Counted from the first letter of the stretch, positions 1-9,218 are shown. The stretch: DNA of 64,000 bases from Streptomyces mayonensis (GCF_018982965.1 NZ_JACBYP010000025.1:1-64000), one strand, 5' to 3'. The notes: generated from the letters alone by a model not told the origin. Numbers and translations are program-made.

Positions 1-1
1 G

Positions 2-694
2 GCCGAAGACACCGGAGGCCGGGGTCGCCGTCCCGGCTTCGCCCGCCGCCCCCACAGCGGCCTCGCCGCCCGCGAGGACACCGACCGGGACGGCAGCCCT
101 GCGCGCGGCAGACTCGCCCTCTCCGTCGCGGCGACCGCCACCCGGAACGGCACGGGCACCGAGGGCCGCGGCCGACGGCTCAGCTGCACCGTGGCGCTCG
201 CGGTGGCGGGAGCGCTGGCGGCGGTGACGGTCGGCTCGGTGTTCGTCCTGGACGTGCTGCCGGGCGGCGGCAGGGACGCCGACAACTCCGGCGAGGGCGC
301 CCCCGCCACGCGCCCGCCCTCCGCCTCGGCCTCCTCCTCCGGCAGCCTGCCCGAGCGCTACCTCGGCACCTGGGAGGGCCAGGCCGCCGCCCTGGACGGC
401 AAGCTCCCGCTGGGCACCTTCCGCATCACGATCAAGCAGGTGAACGTCGGCCAGGAACTGGGCAGGCTCCACCAGACCGACGCGCTGGGCGGCGTCTGCG
501 TCGACGTGATCACCCTCAAGAAGGTCACGGAGAAGCAGATCGTCGCCGGTTCCGTCGGCGCCAAGGGCAACCACGACGGCTGCAACCCCGCCCCCACCAC
601 GGTCACCTTCACCCCGGTCGGCGACGACCTCGACTACGCCTCACAGAGCGAGGAGTCGGGCCGGCCGGAGGCACGGCTGTCGAAGATCGAGTAA
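2..694 (+). CDS. C-terminal part of a membrane-anchored sensor protein, possibly a Ser/Thr kinase (5' truncated)
   Basis: The frame is open from base 2, so the gene begins left of the window; only the last ~230 residues are visible. The visible part has a charged, low-complexity stretch, one membrane segment (LSCTVALAVAGALAAVTVGS and following) and then a Ser/Pro-rich linker. It ends in an outside domain of about 110 residues that starts near YLGTWEGQ and has two cysteines (GGVCVD, HDGCNP). This layout is typical of the transmembrane and sensor end of Streptomyces PASTA-less Ser/Thr protein kinases, and such a kinase commonly neighbours the FtsK/EccC gene. No kinase motif is visible here, so the kinase identity is inference. 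It runs convergent to eccC and ends in TAA just before a repeat and terminator. Confidence 0.6.
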   Translation, partial: AEDTGGRGRRPGFARRPHSGLAAREDTDRDGSPARGRLALSVAATATRNGTGTEGRGRRLSCTVALAVAGALAAVTVGSVFVLDVLPGGGRDADNSGEGAPATRPPSASASSSGSLPERYLGTWEGQAAALDGKLPLGTFRITIKQVNVGQELGRLHQTDALGGVCVDVITLKKVTEKQIVAGSVGAKGNHDGCNPAPTTVTFTPVGDDLDYASQSEESGRPEARLSKIE

Positions 695-733
695 CAGGCT
701 CCGGGCCGGGGCGACAGGCTCCGGGCCGGGGCG
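694..733. repeat. Two tandem copies of a 20-bp unit
   Basis: The unit ACAGGCTCCGGGCCGGGGCG occurs at 694-713 and again, unchanged, at 714-733. It begins on the last base of the stop codon of the upstream gene and its second copy feeds into the first arm of the adjacent hairpin. It is probably a slippage duplication of the terminator's flank. Confidence 0.85.
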
Positions 734-765
734 GGCCCGGAGCAGCCGCCCCGGGCCCGCCCCGG
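726..765. terminator. Bidirectional terminator hairpin between convergent genes
   Basis: Arms CCGGGGCGGGCCCGG (726-740) and CCGGGCCCGCCCCGG (751-765) are perfect 15-bp inverted repeats around a 10-base loop. It lies between the ends of the sensor gene (694) and eccC (828), which converge. There is no T-tract, as is usual for GC-rich actinobacterial terminators. Confidence 0.8.
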
Positions 766-827
766 CTCCGCCGATCCGTCTCCCGCCGGTCGGCGCGCGA
801 TCCACGGTTCAGCCCGTCTTCCACCGG

Positions 828-3800
828 TCAGCCCGGGATCACCACCGTGCGCAGTTCCCCGTCGCCGAGGTGCAGCATGCCCTTGCCCGGCGTGACCTGG
901 CCGCCGACCATCTGGCGTGAGACGCGCAGGCCGATGAGGTCGCCGCTGGAGGACTCCTGCGGGGAGAGCAGGATGCCGCGGCGGGCCTTCTTGGCGTCGA
1001 CCTGCCAGCCGGAGAAGCCGCTGCACACGTCCTCCTCGTCACCCGCGATGACGAGGGCGAGGCCGCGCTCGGCGCCCCGGGAGACGATCTTCTTCATCTG
1101 GCGCTCGGCATCGCAGTCCTCCAGGATCTCGCCGTCGTCGACGAGCACGGCGATGGGCTCCTCCGGGCCGGCCCCGTCGATCAGCTCCTCGAACTCGTCC
1201 TCGTCGATGTCGTCGCCGGTGAAGACCTTCAGCACGCCCTCCCTGCCGTCCAGCTGCCGTACCGGCGACTGGCGGGGCGCCGCGACGACCAGGCGGGTGC
1301 CCTGGGCCAGAAGGGACTGCGCGACGTTCATCAGCACCGTGGAGCGGCCCGACTTGGCGGGCCCCGCGATGACGAAGGACGGTACGCCCTCGGCGAGATC
1401 GGGCCCGAAGCCGACGATCTCGTCGCCGCCGATGCCGATCAGCGCCCACAGCCTGGAACGGGACGCCTCCGGGTCGCGCATCTCCCAGGCCTCGGGGAAG
1501 GCGATCCGGCTGGGCAGGCTGTCGACGCGGAACGGGCGCCGGGCACGCGGCACTTCGGCGTCCCGGGCCGTGGCGGCCTCGCCGATGGCGGTGATCGCCG
1601 CAGCCTGGCCCTGTCCCGTGGTGTCCTCCGAGAGCAGCGCGAACTGCGTCTCCGTACCGGCCTCGTTGCGGAAGGCCCGGCCCGGCGGGATCTCCTCGGG
1701 GACCTTGCGGGACGGGATGCCCAGGGCGGAGAAGTCGCCGCGGTCGGCCAGGCGCAGACCGTACTTGTCCTCGGTGAACGTCGCGATGCGCCCCACGAGC
1801 AGTGTCCGGTCACCGGTCAGGACGAGGTGGATGCCGACGCTCGCGCCTTCGCGCATCATCGTCTGCAACTCGTCGGTCAGCGAGCCGTGGTCGACCTCGC
1901 CGAGGGTCGGCACCCACCCCTCCCAGCGGTCCAGCAGGACGACGATGTGCGGCAGCCGCTCACCCTCCTCCACCGAGGCCCGCTGCTCGCCGATGTCCGC
2001 GAAGCCCGCGTCGGCCAGCAGGTCCTGTCGGCGCGACAGTTCGCCCTTGAGCCGGTTGACGAGGCGTACGACCCGCTCGGTCTGGTTGCGGCCCACGACC
2101 GCACCGCAGTGCGGCAGCCGGGTCAGCGCGTTGAGGGCGCCGTTGCCGCAGTCGATGCCGTACAGGTGGACGTCGGCGACGGAGTGGGTGCGGGCCAGTG
2201 AGCCCGCGATGGTGCGGAGCACCTGGGAGCGGCCGCTGCGCGGAGCACCGCCGATCATCAGGTGGCCGAAGCTCGCGAAGTCGACGACGACCGGCCGGCG
2301 GGCCTGGTCGGAGGGCAGGTCCTCGATGCCGAACGGGGCGGGCGGCAGCTTCCCCGGGGCGGTACCGGCGAGCACCGGGACCTCGACATCGTCCAGCAGC
2401 AGCGTCTCGTCGAGCGCCGGGAGCCACGGGCTGTGCTGGGCGGGGATGCCCATCGACCGGTTGGCGTCGCGCACCGCGTCGACCAGCACCTTGAGGTCGG
2501 TGATCTCGTCGTCCTCGCGCGACTCGGTCTTGGGCTTGGTCAGCGCCCCCCGGCCCAGGTCCTCCCAGCCCAGCGACCCGACCCACGGGGCGAGCGCGGC
2601 GGGATCGGCGGCACCGGGCCGGCGGCCGCCGACCCGCCCCGACTGGAACGGCACCAGGGAGGAGTGGCCGAGGCGTACGTAGGCGCGCCCCGGCGTGTTC
2701 TTCGAGATGTGCCCGGCCTCGGGCGAGTCGATGACGTCGGTCGACTCGCCGCCGTCGGTCACGCGCAGCGCGATCCGGAGGTTGGTGTTGGCGCGGATCT
2801 CGGGGGAGACCACACCGCTGGGCCGCTGCGTGGCGAGCAGCAGGTGGATGCCGAGGGAACGCCCTCGCTGGGCGATGTTGACGAGTCCGGTCACGAAGTC
2901 GGGCAGGTCCCGCACCATGGAGGCGAACTCGTCGATGACGATGAGCAGCCGGGGCACCGGAGCATGCGAGGGATCCCTTCTCACGAGATCCTGGTAGTCC
3001 TCGATGTCCTTGGCGTCGGCGGCGGCGAGGATGTGCTCGCGCCGCTTCAGTTCGGCGCCCAGCGACTCCAGCGCCCGCTCGACGAGGTGCGCGTCGAGGT
3101 CGGTGACCATGCCGACGGTGTGCGGCAGCTGCACACAGTCCTTGAACGCGGACCCGCCCTTGTAGTCGACGAGGACGAAGGTCATGTTCTCGGGCGTGTT
3201 CGCCACGGCGAGCGCCGCCACGATCGTCTGCAGCAGCTCGGACTTGCCGGAACCGGTCGTGCCGGCGATGAGCCCGTGCGGCCCGTCCTTGCGCATGTCG
3301 ATGCCGAAGGGCCCGTCGTACGACTCACCGATCACGGCCATCGTCGACTGGCCGCCCATCCGCCACCGCGCGCCGATCGCGTCGGCCGTCGGCGGCTCCA
3401 GCTGCAGCACGTCAAGGAGCCGGCTCGCCCCGGGCAGCGCCGAGTCCTCGGTCTCTCCGCTGATGTCCCGCAGCGCCGACATGGCCCGCGCCAGCCGCAG
3501 GCACCAGGCGGGCGTGACGAAGTCGGGCCGTACGTCCGTGATCCGCTCGACCCCCGCCTCCTCGACCCGCAGCCGCAGCTTCTCGGCACGGGCCCGCTGC
3601 TCGGCCTCGGCCGGCGCGCCCGTGTGCCACGCCTGGAACGAAGGAAAGCCCCCCACGGCCTGCTGCGGCGGCTGCGGTTGCTCATCCCGCTGCTGCTGCC
3701 CACTTCCCTCCGCCTGGGGCTCGGCGACGACGAACGCCTGGCACTCACCCGGCAGGAACCGTTCCTCGGAGTCGAGACAGACGGCGAACATCGAAACCGC

Positions 3801-5414
3801 CGGCCCTTCACGCAGCAGCCGCACCACCCCCGGCAACGACCGCAGCCGCCGCGACCCGTCCCACACCACCACGATGTCCGGATCACTGAAACTGGTCCCC
3901 TGTGCCCCGCCGCCCTTCTGCTCGGCGGCCTTCTTGCGGGCGTCGAGGATCTGCGTCAGCTCACCGATGCGGGCGCCGACGGTCTCGGCGTCGGTCCCGA
4001 TGAGGAGATTGACGTCCTGCCCGCCGGAGGGCCGCGCGTGCGGCAGCCACCGCACCCAGTCCCACTCACTCCGTGCGGAGTTCTCACTCAGCACGTAGAA
4101 CTGCACGTCCATGGGGCTGTGCAGCGCGGCGGTCTGCGCGACGGCCCACCGCCCGAGCGACCGCGCGGAATCCCCGGGGCCCGCGATGCCGACGACCCCG
4201 AGCGTGCGCAGCGCCAGCGCGACCGGCGCGTCCTCGATCTTCCAGGTGACCTGCCGCCGGTGGTCGTCCTGCTCGGGATCGTCGAGTACGACCTCGGAGG
4301 GCAGCTGCCCGGTGCCCACCCGCACCAGCAGGTGATCACGATCGGTCCGCCGCCGCTCCCACAGCCGCGTGCGCGGCCCGGTCCCGACCGACAGCACGAC
4401 CGCCGGATCCGGAATGGCCTGCCGCCGGTCGTCCCGCTCGGCCACCAGCGCGTCCCGGGCGTCCTTCTCGATCCTCTCCTTCTGCTCCTCGTACTCCTTG
4501 ACCTGCTTGGCGTGGGACTTGCGCCCGTGCTTCTTGTCGTTGAAGTAGTTGGCGAACAGCAGGATCGGGCTGAGCCCCGCCATGATCAGGTAGTACCAGC
4601 GCCCGAACACCGCCACCGCGATGACGGCACCGACGAGCGGCGTCAGCGCCATCAGCCAGGGCAGCGGCCGGGCCTCGTACTCGCGGGGCGGCGACGGCAG
4701 CCGGAAGTTGGTCTGCCGCTGCGGCGGGCGCAGCCGCGGCGGCCGGTTGTAGTCCAGCCCGACCCCGTCCTCGGACCACTTGAGCGCCGCGTTGGGAGGC
4801 GAGTACCGGGCCAGCTCGACGAGCGAGTTCCCGACGGCGATCTGCCCCCCGAGCGGCCACTCCTCACTGTCCCGGTCCTTGACGGGCTCCCCGTCGAGGG
4901 TGACGTCCTCCTTGTCGCCGTGCACGACGACCTTGCAGGCCCCGTCGCTGGCCACGGACAGCGTCAGCGCCCGGGCCTCGACCTCGGGGTCCTCGACCTT
5001 TATGTAGGCGGCCGGTCCGCTCCCGATGTCGTACTTCCCGACCCCGAGCCGGTGCACGAACCCGGCCCCCGGCCCGCCGACGACCCGCAGCTCCACGAGC
5101 CCGGTCGGCTCACCGGGCAGGCACCCGGACGGATCCTGCAACGAGACGACGGCCCCCTCCCGCAGGGGCGACCCGACGACGGTGGCGGAGGGATCAACGG
5201 CATACCCGTCCACATAAACAAGCGGAGCGCCACTGCCACCGCCACTGCCTTGCTGACGCTGCTGCCCGATGGGAATGACCTGCGCACCCGAGACCCCGAC
5301 CTGCTTGGCCAGCTCCTCGGCGATGTCCCCGACGGTCGACTCGGGATCGGCGTCGAGCACCACGTCGGCGGCGGCCCCTCCGTACGGGTCGACGACGGTC
5401 AGAGTCAGTCGCAC
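828..5414 (-). CDS. eccC: EccC/EssC-class type VII secretion ATPase, FtsK/SpoIIIE family with FHA-like N-terminus
   Basis: This 1528-residue membrane ATPase would drive export of WXG100-class substrates. The GTG at 5414 is chosen because GGGGAGGA stands just upstream and the protein then begins at a ubiquitin-like/FHA-type region (RLTLTVVDPYGG). Residues ~105-200 resemble an FHA fold. Two membrane segments lie near residues 250-290 (ALTPLVGAVIAVAVFG, YYLIMAGLSPILLFANYF). Three FtsK-like ATPase modules follow. Module 1 has a full Walker A (GTTGSGKSELLQ, ~720) and Walker B (LLIVIDEF, ~828). Modules 2 (GGAPRSGRSQVL, ~1058) and 3 (GPAKSGRSTVL, ~1356) have Arg in place of the Walker Lys. One active and two degenerate sites is typical for EccC. 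The FHA start is like Firmicute EssC. Divergent from a WXG100-like gene; no EccB, EccD, EccE or mycosin gene is seen in the window. Confidence 0.93.
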   Translation of the reverse strand: MRLTLTVVDPYGGAAADVVLDADPESTVGDIAEELAKQVGVSGAQVIPIGQQRQQGSGGGSGAPLVYVDGYAVDPSATVVGSPLREGAVVSLQDPSGCLPGEPTGLVELRVVGGPGAGFVHRLGVGKYDIGSGPAAYIKVEDPEVEARALTLSVASDGACKVVVHGDKEDVTLDGEPVKDRDSEEWPLGGQIAVGNSLVELARYSPPNAALKWSEDGVGLDYNRPPRLRPPQRQTNFRLPSPPREYEARPLPWLMALTPLVGAVIAVAVFGRWYYLIMAGLSPILLFANYFNDKKHGRKSHAKQVKEYEEQKERIEKDARDALVAERDDRRQAIPDPAVVLSVGTGPRTRLWERRRTDRDHLLVRVGTGQLPSEVVLDDPEQDDHRRQVTWKIEDAPVALALRTLGVVGIAGPGDSARSLGRWAVAQTAALHSPMDVQFYVLSENSARSEWDWVRWLPHARPSGGQDVNLLIGTDAETVGARIGELTQILDARKKAAEQKGGGAQGTSFSDPDIVVVWDGSRRLRSLPGVVRLLREGPAVSMFAVCLDSEERFLPGECQAFVVAEPQAEGSGQQQRDEQPQPPQQAVGGFPSFQAWHTGAPAEAEQRARAEKLRLRVEEAGVERITDVRPDFVTPAWCLRLARAMSALRDISGETEDSALPGASRLLDVLQLEPPTADAIGARWRMGGQSTMAVIGESYDGPFGIDMRKDGPHGLIAGTTGSGKSELLQTIVAALAVANTPENMTFVLVDYKGGSAFKDCVQLPHTVGMVTDLDAHLVERALESLGAELKRREHILAAADAKDIEDYQDLVRRDPSHAPVPRLLIVIDEFASMVRDLPDFVTGLVNIAQRGRSLGIHLLLATQRPSGVVSPEIRANTNLRIALRVTDGGESTDVIDSPEAGHISKNTPGRAYVRLGHSSLVPFQSGRVGGRRPGAADPAALAPWVGSLGWEDLGRGALTKPKTESREDDEITDLKVLVDAVRDANRSMGIPAQHSPWLPALDETLLLDDVEVPVLAGTAPGKLPPAPFGIEDLPSDQARRPVVVDFASFGHLMIGGAPRSGRSQVLRTIAGSLARTHSVADVHLYGIDCGNGALNALTRLPHCGAVVGRNQTERVVRLVNRLKGELSRRQDLLADAGFADIGEQRASVEEGERLPHIVVLLDRWEGWVPTLGEVDHGSLTDELQTMMREGASVGIHLVLTGDRTLLVGRIATFTEDKYGLRLADRGDFSALGIPSRKVPEEIPPGRAFRNEAGTETQFALLSEDTTGQGQAAAITAIGEAATARDAEVPRARRPFRVDSLPSRIAFPEAWEMRDPEASRSRLWALIGIGGDEIVGFGPDLAEGVPSFVIAGPAKSGRSTVLMNVAQSLLAQGTRLVVAAPRQSPVRQLDGREGVLKVFTGDDIDEDEFEELIDGAGPEEPIAVLVDDGEILEDCDAERQMKKIVSRGAERGLALVIAGDEEDVCSGFSGWQVDAKKARRGILLSPQESSSGDLIGLRVSRQMVGGQVTPGKGMLHLGDGELRTVVIPG

Positions 5415-5678
5415 GCTTGTCCTCCCCCACACCACGGCCCACAGTCCCAGGCGACGATATCCGCCGCGTGTCGCGATACGGCAACGGGGATACGCCCGCC
5501 CGTTCCCGATGGCAACGGAGGGATGTGACACCAATGGCCTCCCCCGTAAGCTGCTGCCTCAAGAGCGGACGATCACACCGGTCGCGCCACATGGTCGGTC
5601 CGACCAGTGCGCCGGTTCGATCCGCAAACGAGGAGCCACGGGGGTTGGCCCTGCGGCATTGTGAGAGGAAGCGGCTTC

Positions 5679-5981
5679 ATGGCCAAGGACCTTGACGTCA
5701 CATACGACGACATGCGGAGCGCGGCGAAGCACGTCGTGAAGGAGAAGGAAAAGCTCCAGGAGAAGCTCGACGGCCTCCGCAAGTACATCTCCAACCTGGT
5801 CGAGGGCGGCTACGTCACGAAGTCCTCCTCCAAGGCCTTCGACGAGAACTTCGACGAGTTCACCAAGGGCGCGAAGGAAACCCTCGACGGCCTCGACGGC
5901 ATGGGCGACTACCTGACGACGGCCGCCGACAAGTTCGAACAGATCGACGAGGAACTGGCGAAGCAGGCGCGAAGCAAGTAG
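5679..5981 (+). CDS. WXG100/Esx-like small secreted protein
   Basis: A 100-residue helical hairpin protein, the size of ESX substrates. ATG 5679 is chosen because GAGAGGAAG precedes it and the protein starts MAKDLDVTYDDM. The central turn reads EGGYVTKSSSKAFDENFDEF, so the usual W-x-G is replaced by GGYV, as in many actinobacterial EsxA relatives. The C-terminus (FEQIDEELAKQARSK) is amphipathic and basic. It is divergent from the EccC-type ATPase 260 bases away and is the likeliest direct substrate of that machine. Family membership is inferred from length, helix pattern and location rather than from the signature itself. Confidence 0.85.
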   Translation: MAKDLDVTYDDMRSAAKHVVKEKEKLQEKLDGLRKYISNLVEGGYVTKSSSKAFDENFDEFTKGAKETLDGLDGMGDYLTTAADKFEQIDEELAKQARSK

Positions 5982-6134
5982 CGCAGGCTGCCGCCGAGCG
6001 GGTCGCGGTGCGGCGGGGAGCTGGATGCCTTGCCGCACCGTCGCTGTAGGTGGACAAGCAGCGACCGGTACTGGCGTGATGGCCCACGAGGTTCGCTCTT
6101 CGCAAGGCTCCGCACTGCTCATGAGCGCGCCCCA

Positions 6135-6752
6135 TCACGGCACGAAGACAGCCAGGGAGCGGGCGAGTTCCTCCACGTCTTCGGCGGCATTGAGGATACG
6201 ACCGACGTCTTCGGTCCCCGTCCAGATCACGATGTCCGCTGCGTGCTCCGGAACCTGCCACGCGTATCGCAGACAAGCGGTGAGATGTGGTGATTCTTCT
6301 TGGGTCACGTATCGAAAAGTTGTCATTCCTTCCCCGAGGTGAGGCGAGAAAAAGCTCTTCACGACAGGGGGCTCAACGGCAGTGGTGTCGTCAGCTTCGG
6401 TGAGCATGCGCAGAGTTGCCTCCCGTGGCCCTTGGGCCGGGCCGATGGCCGCGCATACGGCCAGTGGGACATCCAACGGGTGGTCGAGGTGCAGGAACAG
6501 CCAGTGATCTGATCCAGGACGGCAGAACGCTTCGGCGCAGCGCGCCAGTGTTTCTCCCACGAAGGCCACCCCGTTGGACCCCGGGGGCAACTCCCTGTCG
6601 GCCCACAGGTCCTTCGCCCGTTCCCCACACCAATCCTGGACGTCGTCCCACTCATCGAAGGGGGAGGACACCCCCGCTCGCGGAGGGATGATCACCCACG
6701 GATAAACGTCGACATACTCGATATCGATGATCGGCCAGAATGGGTCACTCAT
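6135..6752 (-). CDS. Protein D1 of the first T7SS-type cassette, function unknown
   Basis: A 205-residue soluble protein that I do not recognise. ATG 6752 (MSDPFWPIIDIEYVDVYP) overlaps the last codons of the upstream C1 gene by four bases, so the two are probably translationally coupled. It is acidic, with no signal peptide or membrane segment. It is the last gene of the minus-strand cassette. The last gene of the cassette at 25-29.4 kb (28801-29409) has the same position, size and order of features, including an LELD/LHLDHP strand around the middle. The similarity is weak, so the pairing rests mainly on gene order. An immunity or chaperone role is possible but not shown. Confidence 0.75.
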   Translation of the reverse strand: MSDPFWPIIDIEYVDVYPWVIIPPRAGVSSPFDEWDDVQDWCGERAKDLWADRELPPGSNGVAFVGETLARCAEAFCRPGSDHWLFLHLDHPLDVPLAVCAAIGPAQGPREATLRMLTEADDTTAVEPPVVKSFFSPHLGEGMTTFRYVTQEESPHLTACLRYAWQVPEHAADIVIWTGTEDVGRILNAAEDVEELARSLAVFVP

Positions 6753-7420
6753 CGATACCTCCAGCGAAAGGTGGCCATGACGGCGTCGAACCATTCCACA
6801 AGAGCCTCCGCCAGTTCGTCTCTCGGGTCACCGCCCCCAATCGTGGAGAACGCGGCTACGAACCATCGGTTGGGATCTCCTGGGACGGATACGATGTATT
6901 CGACGCGTCGAGAAGCCACAACGGTGCCTCGGTCGGGAGTTGCGGCCGCGACGTGTTCCCGTCGGACAGCGAGTGCACCGTCCACCTCGCCGGAGCTGAG
7001 GTCGGCATGCGCCGGACTGTCTTCGGTCAGCAACTGGACAGCTACCTCGCTGGGCGAAGTTCGGGGCCCATCACCCTTCTGGGCAGGCAGCACGGTCTCG
7101 GTGACAAGGATCGAAGCGCCGGGGATGAATTCCTCGTCGCCCACGGGCCTCACGGGGAGGTACAGATCGAGAGCGTTGCGCTCTCGAGCCGTGGCAACGG
7201 ATTCGCGGAATCGGCGTGCCAACTCTTGCTTGTACGGGCCGACCTTGTCCGCAGGGGCGCCTGCTGGCAGCCGTGCGTACGCTTGCTGCAAGACCTGTTC
7301 GACCGCTTCCTCCGTGCCCTGGCGCAGAGGAATATGTGCCCATTGAGAGGGGAGAAGGAGGCGGTAACCCGTGGCCGGTGCACTCTCGTGGCCGGCAGCT
7401 TCCCTCTGCTCAGCCGGCAT
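6749..7420 (-). CDS. Protein C1 of the first T7SS-type cassette, function unknown
   Basis: A 223-residue soluble protein starting at ATG 7420 (MPAEQREAAGHESAP), which overlaps the end of the membrane-protein gene by 11 bases. After a short tail it reads YRLLLPSQWAHIPL, then LARRFRESVATARERNALDLYLPV, and it ends DAVMATFRWRYR. The gene at 28148-28804 matches it segment by segment (YRLLLPEGWFRILL; LRGDLRRRAAKAHRSGGIEL; DAIAGSLTW). A third, broken copy lies at 30385-30541. The family therefore travels with Esx/effector genes. No catalytic motif is evident. It probably acts in the cytoplasm as a chaperone, adaptor or immunity-like partner; this is inference. Confidence 0.82.
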   Translation of the reverse strand: MPAEQREAAGHESAPATGYRLLLPSQWAHIPLRQGTEEAVEQVLQQAYARLPAGAPADKVGPYKQELARRFRESVATARERNALDLYLPVRPVGDEEFIPGASILVTETVLPAQKGDGPRTSPSEVAVQLLTEDSPAHADLSSGEVDGALAVRREHVAAATPDRGTVVASRRVEYIVSVPGDPNRWFVAAFSTIGGGDPRDELAEALVEWFDAVMATFRWRYR

Positions 7421-7820
7421 GGTCAGACTCCTTGCTGTCGAGATGGCGCATGGCCACAAAGCCGACGAGGCCGGCAGCGACGGACACCCACAGGACTTCC
7501 TCGCTCTGAAGAGCCGCGAACACCAGGCCGTACGCGAGGTAGAAGGTGAGAGCGATACGCAGGATGGTGCGCTCGCCGGACAACGCTGCCCAGTCGGCCG
7601 GTCGGCGGGCCAACAAGATGAGCAGTACGGGAGTCGTCGATGCCAGCGCCCAGTCCCACGTCGGCATCGGCAGCCATTGCTCTCCGAACATTTCCTCGGA
7701 GAAGGGCGTAGAGAAGAGACGGAAGATGGCAAGCACAAAGACGATCTTCACGCCTGCGACAACGTAGTGCAGCCAGGGAAAGGCCTGTCCGGCCCTTCCG
7801 TCGTCATCGGCAGTCGTCAT
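7410..7820 (-). CDS. Small membrane protein of the first T7SS-type cassette
   Basis: A 136-residue protein with about four hydrophobic segments (YVVAGVKIVFVLAIFRLF, WALASTTPVLLILLA, ILRIALTFYLAYGLVFAAL, VLWVSVAAGLVGFVAM). ATG 7820 is chosen for the upstream AGGAGAC at good spacing; an in-frame start ten codons earlier has no such site. It lies between the effector and C1 genes and overlaps C1. The 25-kb cassette has a membrane protein in the same place but a much longer one, so the two are positional and not obvious sequence equivalents. Membrane-embedded immunity protein is one possible role. Confidence 0.8.
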   Translation of the reverse strand: MTTADDDGRAGQAFPWLHYVVAGVKIVFVLAIFRLFSTPFSEEMFGEQWLPMPTWDWALASTTPVLLILLARRPADWAALSGERTILRIALTFYLAYGLVFAALQSEEVLWVSVAAGLVGFVAMRHLDSKESDHAG

Positions 7821-7833
7821 CGGTCGGTCTCCT

Positions 7834-9174
7834 TCACCACTGTGAGCCAACAGGTGCGGTCATGCGGTCCTTCATCCTGCTGTATCCGTCGTTGGTGACG
7901 GCATCCGCGCTCTTGTCCGCGGCGTCGAGCCCGGTCGAAGCAGCCCACGATCCCTGGACCGCGTCCTTGTGGCGCTGGGCCTGACTGGCGTTGGAAGCCA
8001 GAGCAGGGTTGTCGGGGTAGGCATCACGCCAATTGTTGATGTCCTTCATCTGCTTCGCGAGCGCCTTGTCCCCAATGGCGCTCGCCTTTTCTTGTGCCGT
8101 GATCTGTGGCATCTCGGCATCACGTACCTCGTTGGAGGCACGCTTGCCTGCCGTGCGGTTTTCCCCCTCCATCCGAAGCCGTTTCGCTCTGGCTCGTTCG
8201 CGGTTCTTCCGCGAGGTCCCGCCCCGCCTGCGCTCGGCCCGAACAGCGGTTTTGCGGGCCCCTGCGTTCGCGCGGGCCGCCTGCGACTTTGCTTGCCCCT
8301 CGGCCAGCCCGGCAGCGGTCTTCCGTGAACTCTTCTGCAGCGCCTTGACAGCTTTCGCAGCCTTCATTCCCGTACGTGCAAGTTTTAGCGCGCCAAGGTC
8401 CATGACCACATCGAACCACGAGCCGTTTCCAGTCGCCGCCTGCGTGATATGGATGGCAGCAACGACGACCGTGAGGGCCAGAGCGATGACACCCACGGCT
8501 GGGAAGAACATGGCTACTACCCCGACGACCGTCGCTGCCCAACTGGCCCAGTCGGCGATGTCGCCGAGCCACTCGGCGTCCGCGACCCACCCCTTGAAAT
8601 CGTTCCACCAACTGTCCTTCATGTCGTCGTCGATGGACGACCGGATCTTTCCGGCGTAGTGAGTGGCACGCTCTTGGTAGTCGCCCTCTGCTGAGTTGAG
8701 GCGGCGGCGTGCGTCGGCGAGGTCCTCCTTGGCTCGCGTCAGAGCGGGATCCTCATCGCTTGATTCAGAGGTGTCACTTTCGCCCTTTTTATTGTCATCG
8801 GGCTTTTTTTCGGTCTTCTCTGAACGCTGATCGATGACTCTTTGGGCTTCTTGGGCGTCGGTGATTGCTTTGTCGGCTCTTTTTTGAAAACCTTCCAGGT
8901 CGTCGGCCCAGTCGGAAAGGTGCCCCTTGACCTCACGGTACCGATCCTCGGCCAAATCGAGTTTGCGTCCCAAGCTGCGGGAGTTCTCTGTCAGCTCGTC
9001 GGCATACTTCCCCTTGAGGTTGTCGGCGTCTGCCATGGCCGTGAGGGACTTCGCCTGAGTTCGCAAGTACTCGGCGATCTTCTTCATGTGTTTGACTTGG
9101 CTGCGAACTTCGTCGGGATCACCGGGTACCGGGTCACTTTCGCGCAGTGGATGCCAGTCTTTGGGTCGTGCCAT
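7834..9174 (-). CDS. Putative T7SS effector with DPVPGDP N-terminal motif (Eff1)
   Basis: A 446-residue protein. Near the N-terminus it has SDPVPGDPDEVRSQV, followed by a long coiled coil (to about residue 180) with an LKGKYADEL turn. A membrane-inserting hydrophobic pair follows (WAATVVGVVAMFFPAVGVIA, LALTVVVAAIHIT), then a Lys/Arg/Ala-rich region and a C-terminal ~100-residue variable end. The protein at 25366-26790 shares the DPVPGDP motif, the coiled coil and the hydrophobic hairpin. This is the layout of Streptomyces T7SS-exported polymorphic proteins. I see no known toxin motif in the C-terminus. It is preceded by an Esx-like gene and followed by membrane, C and D genes. Runs of AAA and TTT codons around 8760-8900 are unusual for this genome and suggest recent acquisition. 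Confidence 0.8.
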   Translation of the reverse strand: MARPKDWHPLRESDPVPGDPDEVRSQVKHMKKIAEYLRTQAKSLTAMADADNLKGKYADELTENSRSLGRKLDLAEDRYREVKGHLSDWADDLEGFQKRADKAITDAQEAQRVIDQRSEKTEKKPDDNKKGESDTSESSDEDPALTRAKEDLADARRRLNSAEGDYQERATHYAGKIRSSIDDDMKDSWWNDFKGWVADAEWLGDIADWASWAATVVGVVAMFFPAVGVIALALTVVVAAIHITQAATGNGSWFDVVMDLGALKLARTGMKAAKAVKALQKSSRKTAAGLAEGQAKSQAARANAGARKTAVRAERRRGGTSRKNRERARAKRLRMEGENRTAGKRASNEVRDAEMPQITAQEKASAIGDKALAKQMKDINNWRDAYPDNPALASNASQAQRHKDAVQGSWAASTGLDAADKSADAVTNDGYSRMKDRMTAPVGSQW

Positions 9175-9218
9175 TTTTTCCCCAGAGTCAGCAAGGCGAT
9201 GCGGAGATCGACGTATGG

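Noticed and set aside
2262-5528. Very long open frame on the plus strand opposite eccC (about 1088 codons)
   Set aside because: It is the antisense shadow of a GC-rich coding gene; the product is Arg/Pro/Gly/His-rich with no domain, and the minus frame has clear ATPase motifs.
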